NCBI RefSeq assembly: GCF_046630445.1
Contig: NC_092340.1
Span: 359,208,001 to 359,272,000, forward strand
DNA: 64,000 nucleotides
Reading direction: 5' to 3'
Source: Rutidosis leptorrhynchoides
Lineage: Eukaryota; Streptophyta; Magnoliopsida; Asterales; Asteraceae
The notes under the pieces were generated by a model. The model saw only the letters and a program-made list of their open reading frames with translations. It made no database searches and was not told where the DNA came from. Made by a program: the position numbers and the translations under genes. Shown here piece after piece: positions 21,620-31,685 of this stretch. Position 1 is the stretch's first letter. Each line of letters begins with the position of its first letter.

Positions 21620-24600
21620 TGAAATGTCCCGTTCTTATTGATTAAAAACGTTCCATATTAATTGATTTCGTTGCGAGGTTTTGACCTCTATATGAGACGT
21701 TTTTCAAAGACTGCATTCATTTTTAAAACAAACCATAACCTTTATTTCATAGATAAAGGTTTTAAAAAAAGCTTTACGTAGATTATCAAATAATGATAAT
21801 CTAAAATATCCTGTTTACACACGACCATTACATAATGGTTTACAATACAAATATGTTACAACAAAATAAGTTTCTTGAATGCAGTTTTTACACAATATCA
21901 TACAAGCATGGACTCCAAATCTCGTCCTTATTTAAGTATGCGACAGCGGAAGCTCTAAATAATCACCTGAGAATAAACATGCTTAAAACGTCAACAAAAA
22001 TGTTGGTGAGTTATAGGTTTAACCTATATATATCAAATCATAATAATAGACCACAAGATTTCATATTTCAATACACATCCCATACATAGAGATAAAAATC
22101 ATTCATATGGTGAACACCTGGTAACCGACATTAACAAGATGCATATATAAGAATATCCCCATCATTCCGGGACACCCTTCGGATATGATATAAATTTCGA
22201 AGTACTAAAGCATCCGGTTCTTTGGATGGGGTTTGTTAGGCCCAATAGATCTATCTTTAGGATTCGCGTCAATTAGGGTGTCTGTTCCCTAATTCTTAGA
22301 TTACCAGACTTAATAAAAAAGGGCATATTCGATTTCGATAATTCAACCATAGAATGTAGTTTCACGTACTTGTGTCTACTTTGTAAATCATTTATAAAAC
22401 CTGCATGTATTCTCATCCCAAAAATATTAGATTTTAAAAGTGGGACTATAACTCACTTTCACAGATTTTTACTTCGTCGGGAAGTAAGACTTGGCCACTG
22501 GTTGATTCACGAACCTATAACAATATATACATATATATCAAAGTATGTTCAAAATATATTTACAACACTTTTAATATATTTTGATGTTTTAAGTTTATTA
22601 AGTCAGCTGTCCTCGTTAGTAACCTGCAACTAGTTGTCCACAGTTAGATGTATAGAAATAAATCGATAAATATTATCTTGAATCAATCCACGACCCAGTG
22701 TATACGTATCTCAGTATTGATCACAACTCAAACTATATATATTTTGGAATCAACCTCAACCCTGTATAGCTAACTCCAACATTCACATATAGAGTGTCTA
22801 TGGTTGTTCCGAAATATATATAGATGTGTCGACATGATAGGTCGAAACATTGTATACGTGTCTATGGTATCTCAAGATTACATAATATACAATACAAGTT
22901 GATTAAGTTATGGTTGGAATAGATTTGTTACCAATTTTCACGTAGCTAAAATGAGAAAAATTATCCAATCTTGTTTTACCCATAACTTCTTCATTTTAAA
23001 TCCGTTTTGAGTGAATCAAATTGCTATGGTTTCATATTGAACTCTATTTTATGAATCTAAACAGAAAAGTATAGGTTTATAGTCGGAAAAATAAGTTACA
23101 AGTCGTTTTTGTAAAGGTAGTCATTTCAGTCGAAAGAACGACGTCTAGATGACCATTTTAGAAAACATACTTCCACTTTGAGTTTAATCATAATTTTTGG
23201 ATATAGTTTCATGTTCATAATAAAAATAATTTTCTCAGAATAACAACTTTAAAATCAAAGTTTATCATAGTTTTTAATTAACTAACCCAAAACAGCCCGC
23301 GGTGTTACTACGACGGCGTAAATCCGGTTTTGCGGTGTTTTTCGTGTTTCCAGGTTTTAAATCATTAAGTTAGCATATCATATAGATATAGAACATGTGT
23401 GTAGTTAATTTTAAAAGTCAAGTTAGAAGGATTAACTTTTGTTTGCGAACAAGTTTAGAATTAACTAAACTATGTTCTAGTGATTACGAGTTTAAACCTT
23501 CGAATAAGATAGCTTTATATGTATGAATCGAATGATGTTATGAACATCATTACTACCTTAAGTTCCTTGGATAAACCTACTGGAAAAGAGAAAAATGGAT
23601 CTAGCTTCAACGGATCCTTGGATGGCTCGAAGTTCTTGAAGCAGAATCATAACACGAAAACAAGTTCAAGTAAGATCATCACTTGAAATAAGATTGTTAT
23701 AGTTATAGAAATTGAACCAAAGTTTGAATATGATTATTACCTTGTATTAGAATGATAACCTACTGTAAGAAACAAAGATTTCTTGAGGTTGGATGATCAC
23801 CTTACAAGATTGGAAGTGAGCTAGCAAACTTGAAAGTATTCTTGATTTTATGTAACTAGAACTTGTAAAATATATGAAGAACACTTAGAACTTGAAGATA
23901 GAACTTGAGAGAGATCAATTAGATGAATAAAATTGAAGAATGAAAGTGTTTGTAGGTGTTTTTGGTCGTTGGTGTATGGATTAGATATAAAGGATATGTA
24001 ATTTTGTTTTCATGTAAATAAGTCATGAATGATTACTCATATTTTTGTAATTTTATGAGATATTTCATGCTAGTTGCCAAATGATGGTTCCCAAATGTGT
24101 TAGGTGACTCACATGGGCTACTAAGAGCTGATCATTGGAGTGTATATACCAATAGTACATACATCTAAAAGCTGTGTATTGTACGAGTACGAATACGGGT
24201 GCATACGAGTAGAATTGTTGATGAAACTGAACGAGGATGTAATTGTAAGCATTTTTGTTAAGTAGAAGTATTTTTATAAGTGTCTTGAAGTCTTTCAAAA
24301 GTGTATGAATACATATTAAAACACTACATGTATATACATTTTAACTGAGTCGTTAAGTCATCGTTAGTCGTTACATGTAAATGTTGTTTTGAAACCTTTA
24401 GGTTAATGATCTTGTTGAATGTTGTTAACCCATTGTTTATTATAACAAATGAGATGTTAAATTGTTATATTATCATGATATTATGATATATAATATATCT
24501 CAGTATGATGTATATACAGTTAAATTTTGTTACAACGATAATCGTTACATATATGTCTCGTTTCGAAATCATTATGTTAGTAGTCTTATTTTTACATATG

Positions 24601-25046
24601 TATTTCATTGTTAATACACTTAATAATATATTTACTTATCATTTAACATAATTAACCAAGTGTATCAATATCTTAATATGATTCATATGTACCTAGTAAG
24701 ACGTTGTTATAACGATAATCATTATATATATCGTTTTCGAGTTTCTTAAATTAATAGTCTCATTTTTATGTATATAACTCATTGTTAAAATACCTAATGA
24801 GATACATACTTATAATAAAAACATGTTAACTATATATATAACCATATATATGTCATCGTATAGTTTTTACAAGTTTTAACGTTCGTGAATCACCGGTCAA
24901 CTTGGGTGGTCAATTGTCTATATGAAACATATTTCAATTAATCAAGTCTTAACAAGTTTGATTGCTTAACATGTTGGAAACATTTAATCATGTAAATATC
25001 AATCTCAATTAATATATATAAACATGGAAAAGTTCGGGTCACTACA
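21620..25046 (-). repeat. El4 3' LTR (LTR-a)
   Basis: TGAAATGTCCCG...GGGTCACTACA. It contains the TATA-like run 22025-22032 and hairpin CAACA-AAAA-TGTTG (21992-22005). Plus-strand frames at 21835-22089 and 22370-22633 and the minus frame at 24065-24298 recur in the other LTRs with substitutions and stops and show no domain; I do not call them genes. Confidence 0.95.
21992..22032 (-). promoter_or_regulatory. Candidate El4 promoter: TATA run and start-site hairpin
   Basis: TATATATA (22025-22032) precedes, in the minus direction, a stem CAACA/TGTTG with loop AAAA (21992-22005). The El2 LTR has the same hairpin with a compensated pair (CAACG/CGTTG). The spacing of about 20-27 bases would put the hairpin at the 5' end of the transcript. 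The same block is found in LTR-b and LTR-c. Confidence 0.4.
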
Positions 25047-25082
25047 GTACCTACCCGTTAAATAAATTTCGTCCCGAAATTT
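25047..25082 (-). promoter_or_regulatory. El4 polypurine tract and hairpin
   Basis: The minus strand reads TTAACGGGTAGGTAC directly before the LTR. The adjacent perfect stem AAATTTCG, loop TCC, CGAAATTT spans 25064-25082 and begins right after the pol stop codon. A 16-base match to the tract (25046-25061) recurs at 29800-29815. Confidence 0.85.
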
Positions 25083-26887
25083 TAAGCTGTTGAAGGTGTT
25101 GACGAATCTTCTGGAAATAGATGCGGGTATTTCTTATTCATCTGATCTTCACGCTCCCAGGTGAACTCGGGTCCTCTACGAGCATTCCATCGAACCTTAA
25201 CAATTGGTATCTTGTTTTGCTTAAGTCTTTTAACCTCACGATCCATTATTTCGACGGGTTCTTCGATGAATTGAAGTTTTTCGTTGATTTGGATTTCATC
25301 TAACGGAATAGTGAGATCTTCTTTAGCAAAACATTTCTTCAAATTCGAGACGTGGAAAGTGTTATGTACAGCCGCGAGTTGTTGAGGTAACTCAAGTCGA
25401 TAAGCTACTGGTCCGACACGATCAATAATCTTGAATGGTCCAATATACCTTGGATTTAATTTCCCTCGTTTACCAAATTGAACAACGCCTTTCCAAGGTG
25501 CAACTTTAAGCATGACCATCTCTCCAATTTCAAATTCTATATCTTTTCTTTTAATGTCAGCGTAGCTCTTTTGTCGACTTTGGGCGGTTTTCAACCGTTG
25601 TTGAATTTGGATGATCTTCTCGGTAGTTTCTTGTATAATCTCCGGACCCGTAATCTGTCTATCCCCCACTTCACTCCAACAAATCGGAGACCTGCACTTT
25701 CTACCATAAAGTGCTTCAAACGACGCCATCTCAATGCTTGAATGGTAGCTGTTGTTGTAGGAAAATTCTGCTAACGGTAGATGTCGATCCCAACTATTTC
25801 CGAAATCAATAACACATGCTCGTAGCATGTCTTCAAGCGTTTGTATCGTCCTTTCGCTCTGCCCATCAGTTTGTGGATGATAGGCAGTACTCATGTCTAG
25901 ACGAGTTCCTAATGCTTGCTGTAATGTCTGCCAGAATCTTGAAATAAATCTGCCATCCCTATCAGAGATAATAGAGATTGGTATTCCATGTCTGGATACG
26001 ACTTCCTTCAAATACAGTCGTGCTAACTTCTCCATCTTGTCATCTTCTCTTATTGGCAGGAAGTGTGCTGATTTGGTGAGACAATCAACTATTACCCAAA
26101 TAGTATCAAAACCACTTGCAGTCCTTGGCAATTTAGTGATGAAATCCATGGTAATGTTTTCCCATTTCCATTCTGGGATTTCGGGTTGTTGAAGTAGACC
26201 TGATGGTTTCTGATGCTCAGCTTTGACCTTAGAACACGTCAAACATTCTCCTACGTATTTAGCAATATCGGCTTTCATACCCGGCCACCAAAAATATTTC
26301 CTGAGATCCTTGTACATCTTCCCCGTTCCAGGATGTATTGAGTATCTGGTTTTATGAGCTTCTCTAAGTACCATTTCTCTCATATCTCCAAATTTTGGTA
26401 CCCAAATCCTTTCAGCCCTATACCGGGTTCCGTCTTCCCGAATATTAAGATGCTTCTCCGATCCTTTGGGTATTTCATCCTTTAAATTTCCCTCTTTTAA
26501 AACACCTTGTTGCGCCTCCTTTATTTGAGTAGTAAGGTTATTATGAATCATTATATTCATAGATTTTACTCGAATAGGTTCTCTGTCCTTCCTACTCAAG
26601 GCATCGGCTACCACATTTTCCTTCCCCGGGTGGTAACGAATCTCAAAGTCGTAATCATTCAACAATTCAATCCACCTACGCTGCCTCATATTCAGTTGTT
26701 TCTGATTAAATATGTGTTGAAGACTTTTGTGGTCGGTATATATAATACTTTTGACCCCATTTAAGTAGTGCCTCCAAGTCTTTAATGCAAAAACAACCGC
26801 GCCTAATTCCAAATCATGCGTCGTATAATTTTGTTCGTGAATCTTCAATTGTCTAGACGCATAAGCAATCACCTTTGTTCGTTGCAT
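25082..26887 (-). CDS. El4 RNase H, integrase and chromodomain-like tail
   Basis: The open frame of 601 residues begins after a TGA that replaces one codon in YCDA-x-KQGLG of RNase H. It includes DHKSLQHIF, the integrase zinc site ([11 protein letters not shown] with CLTCSKVK), catalytic Asp in [10 protein letters not shown] and [10 protein letters not shown], the GPY/F-type [14 protein letters not shown], and the tail [16 protein letters not shown] followed by KKYPHLF. The tail resembles the chromodomain-like end of Tekay elements. It is part of one polyprotein with the frames upstream (same reading frame). One oddity: [13 protein letters not shown] differs from the [17 protein letters not shown] motif of relatives. 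Confidence 0.92.
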   Translation of the reverse strand: MQRTKVIAYASRQLKIHEQNYTTHDLELGAVVFALKTWRHYLNGVKSIIYTDHKSLQHIFNQKQLNMRQRRWIELLNDYDFEIRYHPGKENVVADALSRKDREPIRVKSMNIMIHNNLTTQIKEAQQGVLKEGNLKDEIPKGSEKHLNIREDGTRYRAERIWVPKFGDMREMVLREAHKTRYSIHPGTGKMYKDLRKYFWWPGMKADIAKYVGECLTCSKVKAEHQKPSGLLQQPEIPEWKWENITMDFITKLPRTASGFDTIWVIVDCLTKSAHFLPIREDDKMEKLARLYLKEVVSRHGIPISIISDRDGRFISRFWQTLQQALGTRLDMSTAYHPQTDGQSERTIQTLEDMLRACVIDFGNSWDRHLPLAEFSYNNSYHSSIEMASFEALYGRKCRSPICWSEVGDRQITGPEIIQETTEKIIQIQQRLKTAQSRQKSYADIKRKDIEFEIGEMVMLKVAPWKGVVQFGKRGKLNPRYIGPFKIIDRVGPVAYRLELPQQLAAVHNTFHVSNLKKCFAKEDLTIPLDEIQINEKLQFIEEPVEIMDREVKRLKQNKIPIVKVRWNARRGPEFTWEREDQMNKKYPHLFPEDSSTPSTA

Positions 26888-26911
26888 TAATACACAACCG
26901 AGACCTTGCTT

Positions 26912-27700
26912 TCATGCGTCACAATAAATCACAAAATCATCATTCCCTTCAGGCAATGACAATATAGGTGCCGTAGTTAGCTTTTTCTTCAATAACTGAA
27001 ACGCTTTCTCTTGTTCATCATTCCATTCAAATTTCTTCCCTTTATGCGTTAATGCAGTCAAGGGTTTTGCTATTCTGGAAAAGTCTTGGATGAACCTTCT
27101 GTAGTAACCAGCTAGTCCTAAAAACTGGCGTATGTGTTTCGGAGTTTTCGGGGTTTCCCACTTTTCAACAGTTTCTATCTTTGCCGGATCCACCTTAATA
27201 CCTTCTTTGTTCACTATGTGACCGAGGAATTGAACTTCTTCCAACCAAAATGCACACTTTGAAAACTTAGCGTACAATTCTTCCTTCCTCAATACTTCTA
27301 ACACCTTTCTCAAATGTTCACCGTATTCTTGGTCATTCTTTGAGTAAATAAGTATGTCATCAATGAAAACAATGACAAACTTGTCAAGGTATGGTCCACA
27401 CACTCGGTTCATAAGGTCCATGAACACAGCTGGTGCATTAGTTAAACCAAACGGCATGACCATAAACTCGTAATGACCGTAACGTGTTCTGAAAGCAGTC
27501 TTTGGAATATCATCTTCTTTCACCCGCATTTGATGATACCCGGAACGTAAGTCAATCTTTGAATAAACAGATGAGCCTTGTAGTTGATCAAATAAGTCGT
27601 CGATTCTCGGTAGTGGGTAGCGGTTCTTGATGGTAAGTTTGTTCAACTCTCGGTAGTCGATACACAACCTGAATGTACCATCTTTCTTCTTGACAAACAA
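26912..27700 (-). CDS. El4 reverse transcriptase
   Basis: The frame actually extends from just after a TAA at about 27767 to the TGA at 26912; the annotated Met is internal. The domain is well kept: [44 protein letters not shown] and the catalytic FIDD in [12 protein letters not shown], then [11 protein letters not shown] and the start of RNase H. Both limiting stops are single codons, so occasional read-through would restore continuity. It copies element RNA into DNA inside the particle. Confidence 0.93.
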   Translation of the reverse strand: MFVKKKDGTFRLCIDYRELNKLTIKNRYPLPRIDDLFDQLQGSSVYSKIDLRSGYHQMRVKEDDIPKTAFRTRYGHYEFMVMPFGLTNAPAVFMDLMNRVCGPYLDKFVIVFIDDILIYSKNDQEYGEHLRKVLEVLRKEELYAKFSKCAFWLEEVQFLGHIVNKEGIKVDPAKIETVEKWETPKTPKHIRQFLGLAGYYRRFIQDFSRIAKPLTALTHKGKKFEWNDEQEKAFQLLKKKLTTAPILSLPEGNDDFVIYCDA

Positions 27701-27769
27701 AACAGGAGCTCCCCACGGTGATGTGCTTGGTTGAATGAAACCACGCTCTAAAAGTTCTTGTAATTGGCT

Positions 27770-29662
27770 TTACAGTTCTTTCATCTCGCTGGGTGCGAGT
27801 CTGTAAGGAGCACGAGCTATTGGTGCAGCTCCTGGTACAAGATCTATTTGAAATTCAACGGATCGATGTGGGGGTAATCCAGGTAATTCTTTCGGAAATA
27901 CATCGGGAAATTCTTTTGCAATGGGAACATCATTGATGCTCTTTTCTTCAGTTTGTACTTTCTCAACGTGTGCTAGAACAGCATAGCAACCTTTTCTTAT
28001 TAGTTTTTGTGCCTTCAAATTACTAATAAGATGTAGCTTCGTGTTGCCCTTTTCTCCGTACACCATTAAGGGTTTTCCTTTTTCTCGTATAATGCGAATT
28101 GCATTTTTGTAACAGACGATCTCTGCTTTCACTTCTTTCAACCAGTCCATACCGATTATCACATCAAAACTCCCTAACTCTACTGGTATCAAATCAATCT
28201 TAAATGTTTCGCTAACCATTTTAATTTCTCGATTCCGACATATATTATCTGCTGAAATTAATTTACCATTTGCTAATTCGAGTAAAAATTTACTATCCAA
28301 AGGCGTCAATGGACAACTTAATTTAGCACAAAAATCTCTACTCATATAGCTTCTATCCGCACCCGAATCAAATAAAACGTAAGCAAATTTATTGTCAATA
28401 AGAAACGTACCCGTAACAAGCTCTGGGTCTTCCTGTGCCTCTGCCGCATTAATATTGAAAACTCTTCCGCGGCCTTGTCCATTCGTGTTCTCCTGGTTCG
28501 GGCAATTTCTAATAATGTGGCCCGGTTTTCCACATTTATAACAAACTACATTGGCATAACTTGCTCCGACACTACTTGCTCCGCCATTACTCGTTCCGAC
28601 ACCATTTGTTCCTTTCGTTCTATTAACCCCTGGTCCGTAGACCTCACACTTCACCGCGCTATGACCATTTCTTTTACACTTGTTGCAAAATTTGGTGCAG
28701 AACCCCGAGTGATACTTTTCACACCTTTGGCATAGCTGCTTCTGATTGTTGTTGTTGTTGCGGTTATTATTGTTGTTGGGATGATTGTTGTAGTTGTTGT
28801 TGCTGTTGTTGTTGTTGTTGTTGTTGTTGGGCCGTTTGTTGTAGTTGCGATTGATGTTGCGATTGTTGGGATAATTGTTGCGATTATTGTTGTAATTGCT
28901 GTTGTTGTTGTATTGGTGATTCTTATCACCGTTTTCCTCCCACTTTCTTTTGACTTGCTTCACATTGGCCTCTTCAGCAGTCTGTTCTTTAATTCTTTCT
29001 TCAATCTGGTTCACTAGTTTGTGAGCAATTCTACATGCCTGTTGTATAGAGGTGGGCTCGTGTGAACTTATATCTTCTTGGATTCTTTCCGGTAATCCTT
29101 TCACAAATGCGTCGATCTTCTCTTCCTCATCTTCGAATGCTCCCGGACACAATAGACACAATTCTGTGAATCGTCTTTCGTACGTGGTAATATCAAATCC
29201 TTGGGTTCGTAACCCTCTAAGTTCTGTCTTGAGCTTATTGACCTCGGTTCTGGGACGGTACTTCTCGTTCATCAAGTGCTTGAATGTTGACCACGGTAGT
29301 GCGTACGCATCGTCTTGTCCCACTTGCTCTAGATAGGTATTCCACCATGTTAACGCAGAACCTGTGAAGGTATGCGTAGCGTACTTCACTTTGTCCTCTT
29401 CAGTACACTTACTTATGGCAAACACCGATTCGACCTTCTCGGTCCACCGTTTCAATCCGATCGGTCCTTCGGTTCCATCAAATTCCAAAGGTTTGCAGGC
29501 AGTGAATTCTTTGTAGGTGCATCCTACACGATTTCCTGTACTGCTAGATCCAAGGTTATTGTTGGTATGTAGCGCAGCCTGTACTGCGGCTATGTTTGAA
29601 GCTAGAAAAGTACGGAATTCCTCTTCATTCATATTCACGGTGTGTCGAGTAGTCGGTGCCAT
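27770..29662 (-). CDS. El4 gag and aspartic protease
   Basis: I choose the start MAPTTRHTVNMNEEEF; another Met lies 12 codons upstream (29698). Counted from the upstream Met, the capsid part covers about residues 60-235 (LTWWNTYLEQ and the EKYRPRTEV stretch), an Asn-rich linker residues 260-320, zinc-binding Cys/His clusters 323-351, the canonical knuckle CYKCGKPGHIIRNC 386-399, and the protease DSGADRSYMS from 444. VIIGMDWL follows. The frame ends at a TAA in place of the Gln expected in the linker to reverse transcriptase. The Asn run is a CAA/AAT-type codon expansion; plus-strand poly-Val frames there are shadows. Confidence 0.93.
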   Translation of the reverse strand: MAPTTRHTVNMNEEEFRTFLASNIAAVQAALHTNNNLGSSSTGNRVGCTYKEFTACKPLEFDGTEGPIGLKRWTEKVESVFAISKCTEEDKVKYATHTFTGSALTWWNTYLEQVGQDDAYALPWSTFKHLMNEKYRPRTEVNKLKTELRGLRTQGFDITTYERRFTELCLLCPGAFEDEEEKIDAFVKGLPERIQEDISSHEPTSIQQACRIAHKLVNQIEERIKEQTAEEANVKQVKRKWEENGDKNHQYNNNSNYNNNRNNYPNNRNINRNYNKRPNNNNNNNNSNNNYNNHPNNNNNRNNNNNQKQLCQRCEKYHSGFCTKFCNKCKRNGHSAVKCEVYGPGVNRTKGTNGVGTSNGGASSVGASYANVVCYKCGKPGHIIRNCPNQENTNGQGRGRVFNINAAEAQEDPELVTGTFLIDNKFAYVLFDSGADRSYMSRDFCAKLSCPLTPLDSKFLLELANGKLISADNICRNREIKMVSETFKIDLIPVELGSFDVIIGMDWLKEVKAEIVCYKNAIRIIREKGKPLMVYGEKGNTKLHLISNLKAQKLIRKGCYAVLAHVEKVQTEEKSINDVPIAKEFPDVFPKELPGLPPHRSVEFQIDLVPGAAPIARAPYRLAPSEMKEL

Positions 29663-30003
29663 TTCCTTCAAAATAGTCAAATGGAACAAGTTAATCATAC
29701 AGAATATTAAGAGTAGTTAATAGTATTTCGTAGCATAATATGAACTCATTTATAAAAGCTTTTTCTTCATATTAGCGTTTTATAAGTTTAAATTCGGGTA
29801 GTACCTACCCGTTAAGTTCATACTTAGTAGCTAATATACAATTCAACTACTACAATTCTATATGAAAAACTGATTATAATAATATTTCGCGTTCAAACTT
29901 TTATACAATATTTTACAAACTTACAATACCGCTTATTTTACATAAAGCATGAAATATAACACACAATAACTTTGATACAAGATAGTTGTGAAGATAATTC
30001 TAG
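29663..30003 (-). promoter_or_regulatory. El4 spacer with internal polypurine-tract copy
   Basis: Between the F-box gene and gag lies AT-rich sequence without a gene. At 29800-29815 the 16 bases AGTACCTACCCGTTAA (plus strand) match exactly the true polypurine tract and first LTR base at 25046-25061. The rest of the spacer does not resemble the 3' end of the element. Confidence 0.7.
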
Positions 30004-30687
30004 CTAGTACACAAGTCGTTCAGCAAAGGCAATAAAGACACGTAATTCATACGTCCAGAAACAAGTCATGCATTCTGGTTTTACTAGGACTACTTCCCAT
30101 CCTTGGTCTTGTGGAACATAACCGTTATGGCCGTTGATAAGACAGCGTGTTGTAACGTCGTCAAAGGGACGAGGGTTACGTAATGTCCAACAGTCCCGTA
30201 ATAATCTAAAAACCTCATTTCTTACCCCAATTACCGACTCCGTCACTTGTGGAAACGTTTTGTTTAATAGTTGTAGCCCGATGTTCTTGTTCTCACTTTG
30301 GTGAGAAGCGAACATTACTAATTCGTAAGCATAACATGCTTCTTTATGTTGCATGTTAGCCGCTTTTTCTAAATCACGAAGTCCAATATTCGGATATATT
30401 GAGTCAAAATAATTTCTTAACCCGTTGCGTAAAATAGCATTTGGGTTCCCCGCAATATATGCGTCAAAGTAAACACATCGTAACTTATGGGTTTCCCAAT
30501 GTGATATCCCCCATCTTTCAAACGAAAGTCTCTTATAAACCAAGACATTCTTGGAACGTTCTTCGAATGTCTTACAAACTGATCTCGCCTTAAATAGTTG
30601 TGCCGAGGAATTCTGGCCGACTCTAGACAAGATTTCATCAATCATGTCTCCGGGTAGGTCTCTTAAAATATTGGGTTGTCTATCCAT
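30004..30687 (-). CDS. F-box protein carried inside El4
   Basis: 227 residues with a clear start MDRQPNILRDLPGDMIDE. The F-box spans about residues 6-50 (LPGDMIDEILSRVG, then ARSVCKTFEE and LVYKRLSFERW). The middle resembles the Sel1-like stretch of plant F-box proteins of the At1g67623 type (GNPNAILRNGLRNYF, AANMQHKEACYAYELVM). Near the end is CMTCFWTYELRVF. F-box proteins link substrates to SCF ubiquitin ligases through SKP1. No intron interrupts it, which suggests capture as a processed transcript. It lies in sense orientation between the acidic gene and gag, so it could be translated from the element RNA or a subgenomic form. The family assignment is from motif memory. Confidence 0.82.
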   Translation of the reverse strand: MDRQPNILRDLPGDMIDEILSRVGQNSSAQLFKARSVCKTFEERSKNVLVYKRLSFERWGISHWETHKLRCVYFDAYIAGNPNAILRNGLRNYFDSIYPNIGLRDLEKAANMQHKEACYAYELVMFASHQSENKNIGLQLLNKTFPQVTESVIGVRNEVFRLLRDCWTLRNPRPFDDVTTRCLINGHNGYVPQDQGWEVVLVKPECMTCFWTYELRVFIAFAERLVY

Positions 30688-30825
30688 TTTGTGTTTTTAA
30701 ACTGTAAAATAGACAAGAGTTAGATTCATAAAAAAAAATACTTATTAATACAAGCAATTTTTACATATATCATAAAGCATAAGAACACTATATTACATAT
30801 ATTACACCACACGAATACAACTATC

Positions 30826-31476
30826 TTATTCCGACTCGCTTGTTTCTTCTTCTTCGGTTTTGGTTCGTTTTGCCAAGTTTCTAGGGATATATGATGTTCC
30901 CCTAATACGAGCCGTCATTGTCCACATTGGTTTAGAAAAACCTGGTGGTTTAGAGGTTCCCGGGTCATTGTTACAACTTAAGGACTTCGGGGGTTGACGA
31001 TACATATAAAGTTCATCGGGGTTGGAATTAGATTTCTCTATTTTTATGCCCTTTCCCTTATTATTTTCTTTTGCCTTTTTAAATTCAGTTGGGGTAATTT
31101 CTATAACATCATTGGAATTCTCGTCGGAATCCAATTCATCGGAGAATTGGTAATCCTCCCAATATTTTGCTTCCTTGGCGGAAACACCATTGACCATAAT
31201 TAACCTTGGTCGGTTGGTTGAGGATTCTCTTTTACTTAACCGTTTTATTATTTCCCCCACTGGTTCCGATTCTTCTTCCGGTTCCGATTCTTCTTCCAGT
31301 TCCGACTCTTCTTCCGGTTCCGACTCTTCTTCCGGTTCCGATTCTTCTTCCGGTTCCGACTCTTCTTCCGGTTCCTCTTCGGGAACTTGTGAATCAGTCC
31401 ACGAATCATTCCAATTTATATTTGACTCTTCATTATTATTAGGTGAGTCAATGGGACTTGTTCTAGAGGTAGACAT
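30826..31476 (-). CDS. Acidic EEESEP-repeat protein carried inside El4
   Basis: 216 residues, first Met 209 bases inside the LTR. After a Ser/Asn-rich start, residues 33-72 are tandem EEESEP units coded by an 18-base repeat. A Lys/Ser middle and a basic patch (PRNLAKRTKTE) close to an acidic end (EEEETSESE) follow. There is no known domain that I recognise. It is probably disordered. It precedes the F-box gene by 138 bases in the same orientation but another frame, so the two may be one transcription unit. The plus-strand frames rich in Ser-Gly-Ser-Asp are shadows of the repeat. Confidence 0.7.
   Translation of the reverse strand: MSTSRTSPIDSPNNNEESNINWNDSWTDSQVPEEEPEEESEPEEESEPEEESEPEEESELEEESEPEEESEPVGEIIKRLSKRESSTNRPRLIMVNGVSAKEAKYWEDYQFSDELDSDENSNDVIEITPTEFKKAKENNKGKGIKIEKSNSNPDELYMYRQPPKSLSCNNDPGTSKPPGFSKPMWTMTARIRGTSYIPRNLAKRTKTEEEETSESE
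31262..31373 (-). repeat. 18-base minisatellite coding EEESEP
   Basis: About six tandem units of GGTTCCGATTCTTCTTCC (plus strand) with a few silent and one coding change (CAGTTCC giving EL). A length-variable repeat inside a coding region. Confidence 0.9.
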
Positions 31477-31685
31477 CTATCACATAATATCAAACACGTT
31501 AAGAGATTAATATATCACATAATATTCATATGTTAAAAATATATAGTTTCCAACAAAAATGTTAAGCAATCATTTTTAAAGAAAACACGATCGAAGTCCA
31601 GAATCACTAATGCATCCTAACAAATTCGATAAGACACACTAATGCGAATTTTCTGGTTCTCTAAGACCAACGCTCGGATACCAAC
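31477..31685 (-). promoter_or_regulatory. El4 leader and primer-binding site
   Basis: The minus strand reads TGGTATCCGAGC (31672-31683), one base different from the initiator tRNA-Met complement, two bases from the LTR. The short leader has no other feature. Confidence 0.8.

Noticed and set aside
21835..22633. Small plus-strand genes in El4 LTRs, present three times
   Set aside because: Repetition is due to LTR copying; the copies differ by ordinary substitutions and no domain or coding signature is visible.
28781..29017. Plus-strand poly-Val membrane-like protein
   Set aside because: Antisense of the Asn-rich linker of El4 gag.
31175..31510. Plus-strand Ser/Gly/Asp-rich protein
   Set aside because: Shadow of the 18-base repeat coding EEESEP on the minus strand, where the flanking frame and start are better.
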